The notes: generated by a model from the sequence alone, not told the origin. Positions 7,991 to 18,154 are shown, counted from the stretch's first letter. The stretch: DNA of 50,095 bases from Nitrosomonas sp. (GCA_020890945.1 JAJHPK010000019.1:1-50095); one strand, 5' to 3'. Numbers and translations are program-made.

Positions 7991-10726
7991 ATGCTAACCA
8001 ATCTACTTAAAAAGATTTTTGGTAGTCGAAATGATCGAATGATCAAACAGTATTTTCAGTCTGTGCGCGTTATCAATGAGATGGAGTCATCGATTGCACA
8101 GCTATCCGATACCGAGCTACGGAATAAAACCGACGAGTTCAAGCAAAGAATAAATAATGGAGAAACACTCGATACTTTATTGCCGGAAGCTTTTGCAGTC
8201 GTTCGGGAAACTTCAAAGCGTACCTTAGGAATGCGCCACTTTGATGTGCAACTGATCGGTGGAATGGTGTTGCATGGTGGAAAAATCTCAGAAATGCGTA
8301 CGGGTGAAGGTAAAACGTTAATGGCAACCTTGCCCGCCTATTTAAACGCATTGTCTGGAAATGGTGTGCATATTGTCACGGTCAATGATTACTTGGCCAA
8401 GCGTGATGCTGGCTGGATGGGGAAAATTTATCAGTTTCTTGGCATTAGTGTAGGCGTCATTTACTCTCATATGCCGCATGAAGATAAACAAGCTGCCTAT
8501 GCCGCAGATATCACCTATGGAACGAACAATGAATACGGGTTTGATTATTTGCGCGACAACATGGTGACACATCCCAGCGAACGCGTGCAACGGATACTCA
8601 ACTTTGCTATCGTGGACGAAGTCGATTCTATTTTGATTGATGAAGCGCGAACACCGTTAATTATTTCCGGCCAGGCTGAAGGAGATACCGATGTTTATAT
8701 TCAAATAAACAAACTTATTCCAAAACTGCAACGCCAAGAAAGTGAAGAAAGTCCTGGTGACTTTAGCGTCGACGAAAAATCGCATCAAGTGACACTGAGC
8801 GAAGCTGGTTTTGAGCATTCAGAGAAATTATTAACTCAGGCAGGATTGTTGAAAGCCGGCTCAAGTCTTTATGATCCGGCTAATATTACGTTGATTCATC
8901 ATCTGAACGCTGGTTTGCGCGCACATCATTTATATTTTCTAGATCAACATTACGTCGTACAAGACGGTGAAGTTGTTATCGTGGATGAATTCACCGGGCG
9001 GCTGATGTCAGGACGCCGTTGGTCTGATGGATTGCATCAGGCTGTGGAAGCCAAAGAAGGCGTTGCGATTCAGAAAGAAAACCAAACGTTGGCTTCCATT
9101 ACGTTTCAGAATTATTTCCGTATGTACCACAAATTATCTGGCATGACCGGTACAGCAGATACCGAAGCCGCGGAATTTCAACAAATTTATGGTTTAGAAA
9201 CCGTCATTATTCCAACACATCGACCTATGATACGAGATGACCGTATGGATCTCGTTTTCAAAACCACCAAAGAAAAAAATAACGCGATTGTTGAAGGCAT
9301 TAAGGAATGTTACGAAAAAGGCCAGCCGGTTTTGGTCGGTACGACATCGATTGAAAATAATGAGTTGCTTTCAAAGTTACTCGAACGTGAAAAATTGCCG
9401 CATCAAGTTTTAAATGCGAAGCAACACGCCAGTGAAGCCAATATTGTTGCACAAGCGGGGCGTCCTAAAATGATAACCATTGCAACCAATATGGCTGGAC
9501 GCGGCACTGACATCGTATTGGGGGGCAATCCAGAACCGGAGCTTGAACGCATTCGTAATGACGCTCAACTTAGCGATGAAGCTAAAAAACAAAAAACCGA
9601 AGCAATACAGTCGCAATGGCAAACGGTTCACGATGAAATATTGCGCTTAGGCGGCTTGCATATTATTGGTACTGAGCGACATGAATCTCGCCGTGTCGAT
9701 AATCAATTGCGCGGCCGTTCAGGCAGGCAAGGCGATCCGGGTTCAAGTCGTTTCTATCTTTCATTAGAAGATCCACTGTTACGTATTTTCGCATCTGATC
9801 GTGTTGCCAATATCATGACACGTCTAAAAATGCCTGAAGGAGAGGCAATTGAGCATCCTTGGGTAACTCGCGCTATTGAGAACGCGCAACGCAAAGTGGA
9901 AGCACGAAACTTTGATATGCGTAAACAATTGCTTGAATATGACGACGTTGCTAATGATCAACGTAATGTCATTTATCAACAACGTAATGAACTACTAGAA
10001 GCTGGTTCGGATATCACCGATACCATTATCGCCATGCGCGAAAGCGTTCTGACTAATTTGTTTTACACCTACATACCACCACAAAGCGTTGAAGAACAGT
10101 GGGATGTTCCCGGCTTAGAACGCACACTGGCTTCCGAGTATCAACTGCATTTTCCATTGCAAAAATGGCTCGAACAAAATCAAAATTTGCATGAAGAAAA
10201 TTTATTGCAGCGTATCCTTGATCTTGCCAGCGAATCTTATCAAAGCAAAGTCGAGCAAGTCGGCGCAGATATCATGCATCATTATGAACGTGCGGTGATG
10301 CTCCAAACTTTGGACTCTCATTGGCGCGAGCATTTAGGGGCTTTGGATCATTTGCGACAAGGTATCCACTTACGTGGTTATGCACAAAAAAACCCCAAAC
10401 AAGAATACAAGCGCGAAGCTTTTGAGCTGTTTACGAATATGTTGGAAGAAGTAAAAAATGAAGTAACAAAAATTCTTCTAACCGTGCAGATCAAAAATGA
10501 ACAACAGGTGGAAGCGGTCACCGAAACATTACATGCACCTGAAAACGTTGAATATCATCATGCCAGCTATGAAACATTGGAGGGAGAAAAAGCTTCCGAT
10601 GAGATGGACGAAAATCAATCAAAAGTCAAACCATTTGTGCGTCACAATGATAAAGTCGGCCGTAATGAACCTTGTCCTTGTGGGTCAGGGAAGAAATACA
10701 AGCAATGTCACGGTAGAATCAAATAG
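7991..10726 (+). CDS. secA: SecA, preprotein translocase ATPase
   Basis: A full-length 911-residue SecA, the motor that drives unfolded precursors through SecYEG. Walker A is in MRTGEGKT at about residue 101, and Walker B and neighbours are in [16 protein letters not shown]. Preprotein cross-linking and scaffold regions are intact, and the C-terminal zinc site is C895/C897/C906/H907 in [13 protein letters not shown], used for SecB and lipid contact. The start follows a strong upstream terminator, and a hairpin lies downstream. No secM-like arrest peptide is visible upstream. Confidence 0.98.
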   Translation: MLTNLLKKIFGSRNDRMIKQYFQSVRVINEMESSIAQLSDTELRNKTDEFKQRINNGETLDTLLPEAFAVVRETSKRTLGMRHFDVQLIGGMVLHGGKISEMRTGEGKTLMATLPAYLNALSGNGVHIVTVNDYLAKRDAGWMGKIYQFLGISVGVIYSHMPHEDKQAAYAADITYGTNNEYGFDYLRDNMVTHPSERVQRILNFAIVDEVDSILIDEARTPLIISGQAEGDTDVYIQINKLIPKLQRQESEESPGDFSVDEKSHQVTLSEAGFEHSEKLLTQAGLLKAGSSLYDPANITLIHHLNAGLRAHHLYFLDQHYVVQDGEVVIVDEFTGRLMSGRRWSDGLHQAVEAKEGVAIQKENQTLASITFQNYFRMYHKLSGMTGTADTEAAEFQQIYGLETVIIPTHRPMIRDDRMDLVFKTTKEKNNAIVEGIKECYEKGQPVLVGTTSIENNELLSKLLEREKLPHQVLNAKQHASEANIVAQAGRPKMITIATNMAGRGTDIVLGGNPEPELERIRNDAQLSDEAKKQKTEAIQSQWQTVHDEILRLGGLHIIGTERHESRRVDNQLRGRSGRQGDPGSSRFYLSLEDPLLRIFASDRVANIMTRLKMPEGEAIEHPWVTRAIENAQRKVEARNFDMRKQLLEYDDVANDQRNVIYQQRNELLEAGSDITDTIIAMRESVLTNLFYTYIPPQSVEEQWDVPGLERTLASEYQLHFPLQKWLEQNQNLHEENLLQRILDLASESYQSKVEQVGADIMHHYERAVMLQTLDSHWREHLGALDHLRQGIHLRGYAQKNPKQEYKREAFELFTNMLEEVKNEVTKILLTVQIKNEQQVEAVTETLHAPENVEYHHASYETLEGEKASDEMDENQSKVKPFVRHNDKVGRNEPCPCGSGKKYKQCHGRIK

Positions 10727-10791
10727 TTCTATAAGGCTTATCTGTTCAATAAAATAATAAAAAAAACGACTAAACTACTGCAAGTTAATTG

Positions 10792-10822
10792 CTATGTGAC
10801 AATTTGTCACATAGTTATTTTT
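10792..10822 (+). promoter_or_regulatory. Palindrome between secA and regB: operator candidate and/or secA terminator
   Basis: CTATGTGAC-AATTT-GTCACATAG is a perfect 9-bp inverted repeat (10792-10814) followed by TTATTTTTG, so it can act as a weak terminator for secA. Its core, TGTGACAATTTGTCACA, is also very close to a palindrome upstream of the di-haem peroxidase gene (49712-49728). It sits 70-90 bases ahead of the regB start, a position suited to autoregulation by RegA. Seven bases separate the TGTGA and TCACA arms, which is one too many for a standard Crp site. Confidence 0.6.
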
Positions 10823-10883
10823 GTGAAATTGAGTTAATGTTTCGTATTTTTAAGGTACGTTTCATTCTTATTTTCTGTATTTC

Positions 10884-12152
10884 ATGTTTCGTGAACTGAG
10901 CAAATCTCCTCTCGGTAAAAATCTGCAGCGTCTTTTTTTACTCCGCAATATCGCTATTGTTGTACAGAGTTTGACAGTGGCTATTGTCTACTGGAGTATC
11001 GATATTGCTTTGCCGTGGAAAGAAATGATTGCAGTCATCGTATTACTTGCGTTGATAAATTTTCTGACGTGGTTTCGCTTAAACAAAAAATTACCTGTCA
11101 CCAATATCGAATTTTTTTTGCAATTATTAGTGGATGTTCTAGCATTGAGTTGCTTGCTTTATTTTAGTGGCGGCTCTACTAATCCATTTATTTCATTGTA
11201 TTTGCTACCGCTCACGATTGCAGCAGCAGCTTTGCCTTGGCGCTATACCTGGGTAATGGCCATTGTTACCATCGCTTGTTATTCAATTCTTTTGTTTGTG
11301 TACATTCCATTACCACACAATCACGAGAATCACTTAATCGAGTTTACCTTGCATGTATCAGGAATGTGGTTAGCTTTTGTTCTTAGTACTGTCATCATCG
11401 CTTGGTTTGTAGTACGCATGAGTAGTTCTATTCGTGACCGTGACCGTGATTTGGCCAAAGCACGCGAGCATGCTTTACGCAACGAACAAATTATTGCGTT
11501 AGGAACATTAGCCGCTGGTGCAGCGCATGAATTAGGCACGCCGCTTTCCACGATGGCAGTCATTACAGGCGAATTGCAACAAGAATATACAGAAGATAGC
11601 GAATTTCAAAATAATATTCATATTCTCAAAGACCAGATTGTTCATTGTAAACAAACGCTCACACAGTTGTTGGCCAAAGCCGGTCAAGCCAGAATTGAGC
11701 AAGGCAACGAATTACTCGTCAATGAATTTTTAGATCAAATTTTGGATAAATGGAAATTGATACGCCCATCGATCCAATTTACATATCGGAGTGAAGGAAT
11801 ACAACCGATACCGAGAATTATGGATAATCAATTATTGAGTCAATCGCTGCTGAATTTATTGAATAATGCTGCGGATGCTTCAATCAAGTGCATCGATATC
11901 AAAAGTAGTTGGACTGCTGAAAAACTTCAACTCGAAATCATCGACGACGGCGAAGGCTTGTCCACCGAAGTCATGGAACGTGCAGGAGAAGCTTTCTTTT
12001 CTACGAAAAAACCTGGCCAAGGATTTGGCATTGGTCTTTTTCTTGCCAATGCGAATATTGAACGTTTTGGTGGAAGTGTCCGTTTATTTAATCTTGAGCA
12101 AGGTGGCGCTTGTACGCAAGTTGTCCTCCCTTTAATCACACCCAAACCATGA
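10884..12152 (+). CDS. regB: Redox-sensing sensor histidine kinase, RegB/PrrB type
   Basis: A 422-residue membrane kinase with six hydrophobic segments in the first 180 residues. The RegB quinone-binding signature GG(S/T)xNPF is present at residues 96-102. The H-box HELGTPLST carries phospho-acceptor H215, and C255 lies exactly 40 residues later, the same spacing as His225 and redox-active Cys265 of Rhodobacter capsulatus RegB. N- and G-boxes (NLLNNAADAS, DDGEGL, GFGIGL) complete the ATPase domain. These features make a RegB call secure. It is coupled to regA by an ATGA overlap. It should report the redox state of the quinone pool. Confidence 0.95.
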   Translation: MFRELSKSPLGKNLQRLFLLRNIAIVVQSLTVAIVYWSIDIALPWKEMIAVIVLLALINFLTWFRLNKKLPVTNIEFFLQLLVDVLALSCLLYFSGGSTNPFISLYLLPLTIAAAALPWRYTWVMAIVTIACYSILLFVYIPLPHNHENHLIEFTLHVSGMWLAFVLSTVIIAWFVVRMSSSIRDRDRDLAKAREHALRNEQIIALGTLAAGAAHELGTPLSTMAVITGELQQEYTEDSEFQNNIHILKDQIVHCKQTLTQLLAKAGQARIEQGNELLVNEFLDQILDKWKLIRPSIQFTYRSEGIQPIPRIMDNQLLSQSLLNLLNNAADASIKCIDIKSSWTAEKLQLEIIDDGEGLSTEVMERAGEAFFSTKKPGQGFGIGLFLANANIERFGGSVRLFNLEQGGACTQVVLPLITPKP

Positions 12153-12709
12153 ATCAGCTTTTAGAAGATCCTCCTGAAGAAAAACCCAGCTTATTAATCG
12201 TTGACGACGATACGGTATTTTGTGATGTCCTTGCTAAAGCCATGACCAAACGAGGCTTTCAAGTTACTTGTGCTCACACTATCGAGGAAGCACTGAATTT
12301 ATGCGAATCGATAATTGCTGAATATGCGATCGTTGATTTGAAGTTATCCAATGAATCCGGGCTCGTTCTTGTTGAAAAATTGAAAAACTTAGACTCAGGT
12401 ACTCGTATCGTCATGCTTACAGGCTACGCAAGTATTGCCACCGCTGTCGAAGCAATTAAATTAGGCGCTACACATTATTTAGCAAAACCGGTGGACGCGG
12501 ACGAAATCATGTCAGCCTTTGAACGTACTCATGGCGATTCTGATATGCCAATCAATGGGAGTCCTTTATCAGTCAATCGATTGGAATGGGAATATATACA
12601 ACGTATTCTGAGTGAAAATGATAACAACATTTCAGTCACGGCCCGAATACTTAATATGCACCGTCGTACCCTACAACGCAAATTGGCCAAACGACCTGTA
12701 CGCGAATGA
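12149..12709 (+). CDS. regA: Response regulator, RegA/PrrA type
   Basis: The 186-residue partner of RegB. The receiver domain has D19/D20, phospho-acceptor D63 (in VDLKLSNESG) and K113. A flexible linker precedes a Fis-type helix-turn-helix, and LNMHRRTLQRKLAKRPVR is almost identical to the hallmark C-terminus of RegA/PrrA/ActR. The ATG overlaps the regB stop, which sets this start over an upstream alternative at 12110. RegA proteins control respiration and other redox-linked genes; two further palindromes in this window could be its targets. Confidence 0.95.
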   Translation: MNQLLEDPPEEKPSLLIVDDDTVFCDVLAKAMTKRGFQVTCAHTIEEALNLCESIIAEYAIVDLKLSNESGLVLVEKLKNLDSGTRIVMLTGYASIATAVEAIKLGATHYLAKPVDADEIMSAFERTHGDSDMPINGSPLSVNRLEWEYIQRILSENDNNISVTARILNMHRRTLQRKLAKRPVRE

Positions 12710-12922
12710 CAAAAATAGAAAAATCCGAAGAACAGCTTCCTGCAAGCATCTATATGAATAATTCATTGCTTGGTTAAAATCATTAAAAGCAAAAATCAGG
12801 AATAAATCAAAATACCTCTAGGTTATTGATGTCAAAAGAAAGGTATGATGCCCTGATATTACTTAGAATCATTTATGTCTTTAGCGAGGCCAGTAAGTTG
12901 CAAATTTAACAAAGGATTTGCC

Positions 12923-13051
12923 ATGGCAAAAATTATTCTATTGGTTTTCTTATCAGTCGCATCGTTGTTTCATAGCTATTTTCTTATTAGCCATGATGGT
13001 AGTTTGTTGGTTGCTTTTGCCTGTTCAATGGTGATGTTAGCTGATAATTGA
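12923..13051 (+). CDS. Possible 42-residue membrane peptide
   Basis: A short frame beginning MAKIILLVFLSVASLFHSYF and ending at a TGA at 13049-13051, with AAAGGA eight bases ahead of the ATG. Two hydrophobic stretches (residues 4-22 and 26-40) are split by SHDGS, enough for one or two membrane passes. Nothing like it is known to me. Hydrophobicity, ribosome-binding site and the absence of a competing frame support translation, but chance is possible. Confidence 0.4.
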   Translation: MAKIILLVFLSVASLFHSYFLISHDGSLLVAFACSMVMLADN

Positions 13052-13588
13052 ACTGTTTAAGCTTATGAAAATATTATTTAAATAAAAAACTAATTAAATT
13101 AGCGCTCTTAAGACCACTATGTTTTTTCCTTATGATGCTCGAGGTGTTTTACAATCTGTAAAACTTGATTGAGAATGGCCTGATAAAGCGATAGATAAGG
13201 TAAAAAATACGATTTTTAGAAACCGTGCTATACCCATAACTTCATAAACCTTAATAAGGCCAGGAAAATCAAATGATGTTTGAGGGTAAGTGCATCAGGG
13301 AGAATTTTACCGGTTTTAACTTATACAAATGATGTTGACCTGTATGCCAAATTAGTCGAGTGGGAAGCTTTCTAAAACCAATACCGATCTCATGGAAGCT
13401 CGGGAGGGAAAACTCCGTATGAACAGAACGGTTAATCGAAAAAATGAGATAATTATTTCAGTCTGTCAAACTGCCGAAGTTTTTCATCGCAATTAAGAAT
13501 AGCGTCGACTGTTATAGTTTTTTAAGATTATTTCCAGAACGAAGATTTTTCTTAGAATCATTTTCTCTTTCAAGGATTTTTTAGGGTT
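13052..13588. other. Long gene-free stretch, possibly a decayed structured RNA
   Basis: No frame of useful length. The part 13270-13450 has GC-richer, structured-looking segments, including GGAAGCTTTC, and a GGAG / CTCC hairpin closed by a GGAAAA loop, followed by GTATGAACAGAACGG. This faintly recalls the GAAA-looped hairpins of group II introns, but I cannot identify domain V or a maturase. It may be the edge of a mobile element. AT-rich flanks on both sides carry nothing I recognise. Confidence 0.3.
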
Positions 13589-14797
13589 ATGAGCATGGAA
13601 TTTCGAATAATATATATTGCTAAATTTTGTCTTGCCTTTCTTTTGATGAATGTAATTATGTTAGGGACTAATTTTGCTGAAAGCACATGTCCTATCGCTA
13701 CTGAAGATAGAATGAAAGTAAAGTGGAATCCCGGGCATTTTATTATGCTGGATCGTAAGAATACTCATACACAATTTGCTAATTTCCTCAAAGATTATCA
13801 TGATGCTCCAGCAGTAAGGGGTATTCAGGTAACATATTTCTGGTCTGAACTGGAACCACGTTTTAATGAATACGATTTCAAATCAATTGACGAACAAATT
13901 GTTAAGCTAGTTAATACAGGAAAAAAACTAGCAATCATACTAGGTTACAAATATCAAGTGAGCAAAACTCAAAGCTCACTGCCTACTTATATTTTGAATC
14001 AACCGAACGAGCTTCTGAATGGAGAACGTATAACTCCATATTTTATTCAAGGTAAGCAGGGTGAAGGAATATATAACAAGGGGCATCATGCTAATTTTGG
14101 ACATTCTGGAACGCTTGCAAGATTCAAAAAACTTTTAGATGCTCTGAGTGCTAGATATGATCAGAATCCAGTAGTTGCGTCGATTTCCTTTACAGAGACG
14201 GCTATAGGTACTGAAATCGGACCAGAAAAAAAATATTCAGCAATATCTGAAGAACTTTTTGTGAAAGGTTATATGATGATGCAAGCGCATGCCGGATGTG
14301 TTTTTAAAAGTACTCCTCTATTTCAGAATCTTAATTTCCCACGCAGAGCACTACCTGCATTTATTGAAAATATGAAGACATTTGGTATCGGTTTGGGTGG
14401 ACCTGATGTTTTTGTCGATTCTATGAAGCGAGCAAATAATGGTCTTGGTTTTTTCGGTTCTGGTAAAACCATCAACAAATATCCTGGCGTTTATCATTAC
14501 TATCCATTGGTATCTCGGATTATTCCAATTGGTCAGCAAGTTCATCGAGAAAATTTGTATTATTTCACTGCAGAAGATTTTCAATCTGGTCCTGCAAAAT
14601 CACATAATTTAACTTCAGAACAGGCTATTGATGGTGTGTATGAATTCGCTAAAAAGCACTTGATGCCAAATTATTTATTTTGGCAAGTTTATGGAAGAGA
14701 TACTGCCACTCTGAAGAAACGCTTAAAATCAAAATACGGTATGCCGTTAGAAACATCGTGTCCAGCAATTTATGGAGGTAAATGTGTTGTTAAATAA
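13589..14797 (+). CDS. Secreted glycoside-hydrolase-like protein
   Basis: A 402-residue protein with a Sec signal peptide (about residues 1-31, ending NFAES). The mature part looks like a TIM-barrel glycosidase of the GH42/GH35-like type. RGIQVTYFWSELEPRFNEYDF (residues 78-97) matches the strand-loop in which such enzymes begin their barrel, and SISFTETAIG places E203 where a catalytic acid/base could sit. No second catalytic Glu is obvious, so activity is uncertain. It stands alone before a transposase graveyard and then the polysaccharide locus. It could be a polymer-trimming enzyme separated from that locus by insertions, but this is inference from position. Confidence 0.6.
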   Translation: MSMEFRIIYIAKFCLAFLLMNVIMLGTNFAESTCPIATEDRMKVKWNPGHFIMLDRKNTHTQFANFLKDYHDAPAVRGIQVTYFWSELEPRFNEYDFKSIDEQIVKLVNTGKKLAIILGYKYQVSKTQSSLPTYILNQPNELLNGERITPYFIQGKQGEGIYNKGHHANFGHSGTLARFKKLLDALSARYDQNPVVASISFTETAIGTEIGPEKKYSAISEELFVKGYMMMQAHAGCVFKSTPLFQNLNFPRRALPAFIENMKTFGIGLGGPDVFVDSMKRANNGLGFFGSGKTINKYPGVYHYYPLVSRIIPIGQQVHRENLYYFTAEDFQSGPAKSHNLTSEQAIDGVYEFAKKHLMPNYLFWQVYGRDTATLKKRLKSKYGMPLETSCPAIYGGKCVVK

Positions 14798-14829
14798 TTA
14801 CTAGATTTTTCATTGGGTGTTCGGTAATT

Positions 14830-15370
14830 CCATCTTCATCCACCATTTATAACAAATCTTATTCGAGTGATCTCATTCACCTCGATACCAAACGACTTCC
14901 CTTGCTGAAAAAGCAATCTGTTAATGAACTGTGAGTATTTTTTTGTGGCTATCGATGATTTCTCCTGGGAGAGTTGTATACCGGTATTTTTCCCGATGAA
15001 ACCAGCAAGCATCTCTTGCTTTCTCATAAGCGCTGTCATCGCCGAATGCCCTTATCAGATCGACTACCCTCACTCCGACACGGCATTGAATTTAAAGGAA
15101 CCAGCGATCATGCTGTCGTTATAGCTTGCAGGCAACGTAGTATCAATTAGAAGTTTACTCGCGTCAATCGTCTGCAAACTAACGGTAAAGCTGAGCGTGT
15201 TATCCGTACGCTAATACATGTGGCACAGTCAAATTGTCTTTTTAAGACAATGCTGATCAGCGTATTCTGCTATTGCATTTCATTAACTTCTACAATGCTG
15301 TGAAACCCCATACAGGATTGAATAATGCTACAGCTTACGAAATCCTTACTTCTTATTTTAGTTAACCTCT
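14830..15370 (+). pseudogene. IS481-family transposase remnant
   Basis: Pieces of an IS481-type DDE transposase are readable in shifting frames. DLIHLDTKRL (first Asp) is at about 14866-14897, then after a frame change FVAIDDFSWE and AECPYQIDYPHSD (second Asp) at about 14940-15080. QTNGKAERVIRTL (third acidic residue) is at about 15174-15212, and FYNAVKPHTGLNNATAYEIL ends the domain. In-frame stops and frameshifts show it is dead. The N-terminal half is missing. Confidence 0.8.
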
Positions 15371-16125
15371 CTGTTGTAAACAACTCTGGTTTTTTTACCC
15401 TGGTAAAACATCGTCATATTTCTTGTTGGAATAGTGATTGAAAGTACTTGGGAATAGCAGTACGATTCGTCAACGAAATTTCTTGTTGAAATAGTGATTG
15501 AAAGTACTTAGGAATAGCAGTACGATTTATCTATCTATATTTTATAAAACAGGTTTTCTGATCTGCGAGCGGATGACGATGATTTATTGTTGATGCTTGC
15601 AGACGGATATCTTATTAAGAATTTGGCGAAGCGTTCTCTATTCGTTACTTGAAATCGACGGATACGCCGAGCGAGTTGGTTAGTAAGACATTTTGTCAGC
15701 ATATTCTGCTGCTATTGCATTTCATTAACTTCTACAATGCTGTCAAACTCCATACAGGATTGAATAATGCTACAGCTTACGAAATCCTTGCTTCTTATTT
15801 TAGTTAACCTCTCTGTTGTAAACAACTCTGGTTTTTTACCCTGGTAAAACATCGTCATATTTCTTGTTGAAATAGTGATTGAAAGTACTTGGGAATAGCA
15901 GTACGATTCTTCAACGAAATTTCTTGTTGAAATAGTGATTGAAAGTACTTAGGAATAGCAGTACGATTTATTTATCTATATTTTATAAAACAGGTTTTCT
16001 GATCTGCGACCGGATGACGATGATTTGTTGTTGATGCTTGCAGACAGATACCTTGTTAAGAATTTGGCGAAGCGTTCTCAATACGTCACTTGAGATCGAC
16101 GAATACGCCGAGTGGGTCGGTTAAT
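15243..16125. repeat. 441-bp tandem duplication, two copies
   Basis: The block 15243-15683 is repeated at 15684-16125 with roughly 95% identity by eye, offset 440-442 bases throughout. Each copy starts in the C-terminal end of the IS481-type transposase (ISLTSTMLCN reading, TAYEIL), continues through the element end and finishes with CGCCGAG..GGTTA. The second copy therefore carries only a transposase tail, so a fragment containing the IS end and non-IS flank was duplicated as a unit. Point differences show the event is not very recent. Confidence 0.9.
15418..15972. repeat. Nested 60-bp direct repeats inside each 441-bp copy
   Basis: A 60-base unit beginning ATTTCTTGTTGAAATAGTGA starts at 15418 and 15478 in the first large copy and at 15859 and 15919 in the second. 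The unit contains GTACTTGGGAATAGCAGTAC, whose ends are both GTAC. Spacing is exactly 60 bases in both large copies, so the 60-bp duplication came before the 441-bp one. Only two units exist per block; this is not a CRISPR array. Confidence 0.88.
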
Positions 16126-16529
16126 TTTATGACTAGATTATTGATACTTAAGTGGTTGTTGGATTGCATGGGTAATCGATGTTGGAAGCTGTCATTCGTA
16201 TGGAAGAACATCTCATGCTCAATAGATAACAAAATCCCTGAATGTGTAAGAGAAAAGTCGAAATCAAACGAGTATTAAAGCGCTCCACAGAATCATTGCA
16301 CAAGTATTTTGATGCGAAAGCTTAGTAGAGAGCTACCGCAATACTTTTTTGAATGCTATCAAAGAAAAGTGGAAAGTGTTTCTGCTATAGAGCGAGTATC
16401 AAGGTAGCAAGGCATCGATAGTCAAGTGAGACAAAAATGTGGTCAATGCAACGCAGATCATTTCGCCTGAGAAAGCGTTAGAAAGGAAGAAGGATGCTCG
16501 GAATCAGAGAATCAAAAAGTGAAAAAAGT
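16126..16529. other. Degenerate accessory DNA between transposase remnants
   Basis: No intact gene. The stretch is probably mobile-element debris in continuity with the IS481- and IS5-type pieces on each side, but no clear motif remains. A 62-residue frame at 16090-16278 begins inside the second 441-bp copy and shows no recognisable protein. Confidence 0.35.
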
Positions 16530-16700
16530 GCATAAGGCGAACAATGATTGAAACCATTATCGGCCACCTAAAATCCGATTATTGAATGGCAAGAAATTAT
16601 CTGAAGAGCTTTCTGGGTAATTACATCAATCTTTGCTGGTTATTTTAGTTTTTTTTCGTCGTCAAAACTGCGGATTTATTGTATTCCTTGATGTAAATAA
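16530..16700 (+). pseudogene. IS5-family transposase C-terminal remnant
   Basis: The frame RTMIETIIGHLKSDY, a stop, then MARNYLKSFLGNYINL corresponds to the conserved C-terminal block of IS5-type DDE transposases (consensus IEP-IGHLKSDH, then GRNYLKG, GD-IN). The glutamate of the catalytic triad is within IETIIGH. The in-frame TGA and the lost upstream part show it is inactive. Confidence 0.75.
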
Positions 16701-16896
16701 AACTACTGGTGGTAGATATTTCCTCAGAAGCTAATTAGATATAAATTTTTTGTTTTGCTAAAAATGAAGGTTATTAAGACTTGATTTTATTGAAAGATAT
16801 ATCTCAATTACTGAAGCATGAAATTGGACAATACAAAAATTCATGAAACAGCTCTACCTTGTCCTGTTGTATGGAATGTAAATTTATCTTATTAAG

Positions 16897-18141
16897 ATGC
16901 AATTAAACAAATCAATCTATTTAATGAAAAACATGTTTCTGCAGGGAAACATTTTTTTTATTTTAATCATATTAAGTCAATTGACAGCTTGCACCTTGAT
17001 ACCAGGACAGCACATGAGGGCATTCTCTACCAAATCTAGTGTTGAAATGCCTGTTATTGAGAATAATGAAACAATTTTAAAAAGACTAAATATCCGCACT
17101 ATTAATGCACAACTAATTATTGATATGGAAAAGGATATCAATAATCGTAGTCTCGGACCTGACAATGTTGCCAATCATTATTTTGACTATCGTATTGGTT
17201 CAAAAACTATAAAAGAAACTCCTGAAGTAGAACCATATGATCAGTATCGAGTGGGATCAAGAGATATTCTGAATATCACTGTCTGGGGACACCCAGAACT
17301 TACTATTCCTGCAGGTGAATTTCGAAGCGCCGAGATGGCTGGGAATGTAGTCGGTGAAGACGGTACTTTTTTTTATCCTTACGCCGGTATTATTCGAGCG
17401 GCAGGTAAAACGGTCGAGGAAATTCGCGAGGAATTAACGCTTAAGCTTTCCAAGTATATTGAGAATGTGCAACTTGATGTCCGCGTGGCTGGTTATCGCA
17501 GTCAACGGGTTTACGTGGTAGGTGAGGTTGCGCAACCTGGAATTCATTTAGTGAGAGATATTCCTCTAACCGTTCTAGAAGCAATCAATAGTGCCGGCGG
17601 TGTAACACCCAAAGCAGATCTCCGCAATATTACCTTAACGCGAAATGATAAAACCTTCAGTATTAATTTGTTAAGCCTTTATGAAGGTGGCGATGTTAAA
17701 CAAAACGTGTTGCTCAGACATGGAGATGTTCTTAACGTGCCAGATAACGAATTTAACAAAGTTTTTGTATTGGGTGAGACCAATCTGGGGCGCGGTTTTG
17801 GTGTCCGACCACGAAGTGTCATTATGAATAAAGCACGTTTGACATTAACCGAAGCGCTGACTGAAGCAGCTGGACTTGATCAAGAGACTTCGGATGCGGC
17901 CAGAGTCTTTGTTTTTAGAAGCGCTTTGGGAAAATCGGCAATATACCATTTGGATGCAAAGTCTCCCGATGCATTCATCTTGGCGGAGCGTTTCCCGTTA
18001 CAACCGCGCGACGTCGTTTTTGTAGACCGGGCGGAAGGTATTCGTTGGAATCAGATCATTGGACAAATTCAACCAACTGTCGATTTGCTGAATACGTTTG
18101 ACGGAGCATTGCGTGTTCAACCATTTAGAACGTTCCCTTAA
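16897..18141 (+). CDS. Wza-like polysaccharide export lipoprotein
   Basis: A 414-residue outer-membrane polysaccharide export protein. The signal peptide ends in the lipobox LTAC with lipidated C32. A poly_export domain starts near residue 115 (YDQYRVGSRDILNITVWGHPELTIPAGEF), and two SLBB domains follow (around VYVVGEVAQPGIHLV and VFVLGETN). Such proteins form the octameric outer-membrane channel and dock on a Wzc-type kinase, which is the next gene 13 bases downstream. It opens the 15-kb polysaccharide locus. The ATG at 16897 lacks a strong Shine-Dalgarno; an internal ATG at residue 10 is an alternative. Confidence 0.93.
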   Translation: MQLNKSIYLMKNMFLQGNIFFILIILSQLTACTLIPGQHMRAFSTKSSVEMPVIENNETILKRLNIRTINAQLIIDMEKDINNRSLGPDNVANHYFDYRIGSKTIKETPEVEPYDQYRVGSRDILNITVWGHPELTIPAGEFRSAEMAGNVVGEDGTFFYPYAGIIRAAGKTVEEIREELTLKLSKYIENVQLDVRVAGYRSQRVYVVGEVAQPGIHLVRDIPLTVLEAINSAGGVTPKADLRNITLTRNDKTFSINLLSLYEGGDVKQNVLLRHGDVLNVPDNEFNKVFVLGETNLGRGFGVRPRSVIMNKARLTLTEALTEAAGLDQETSDAARVFVFRSALGKSAIYHLDAKSPDAFILAERFPLQPRDVVFVDRAEGIRWNQIIGQIQPTVDLLNTFDGALRVQPFRTFP

Positions 18142-18154
18142 TTGCATAAAACTC

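Noticed and set aside
10792-10814. Crp binding site
   Set aside because: The arms TGTGA and TCACA are present, but seven bases separate them instead of six.
13250-13480. Group II intron
   Set aside because: A GAAA-type hairpin is present, but no domain V of the correct 34-base form, no boundary signals and no maturase could be found.
15418-15972. CRISPR-like repeats
   Set aside because: Only two 60-bp units per block, directly adjacent without unique spacers, and the pair recurs only because the surrounding 441 bp is duplicated.
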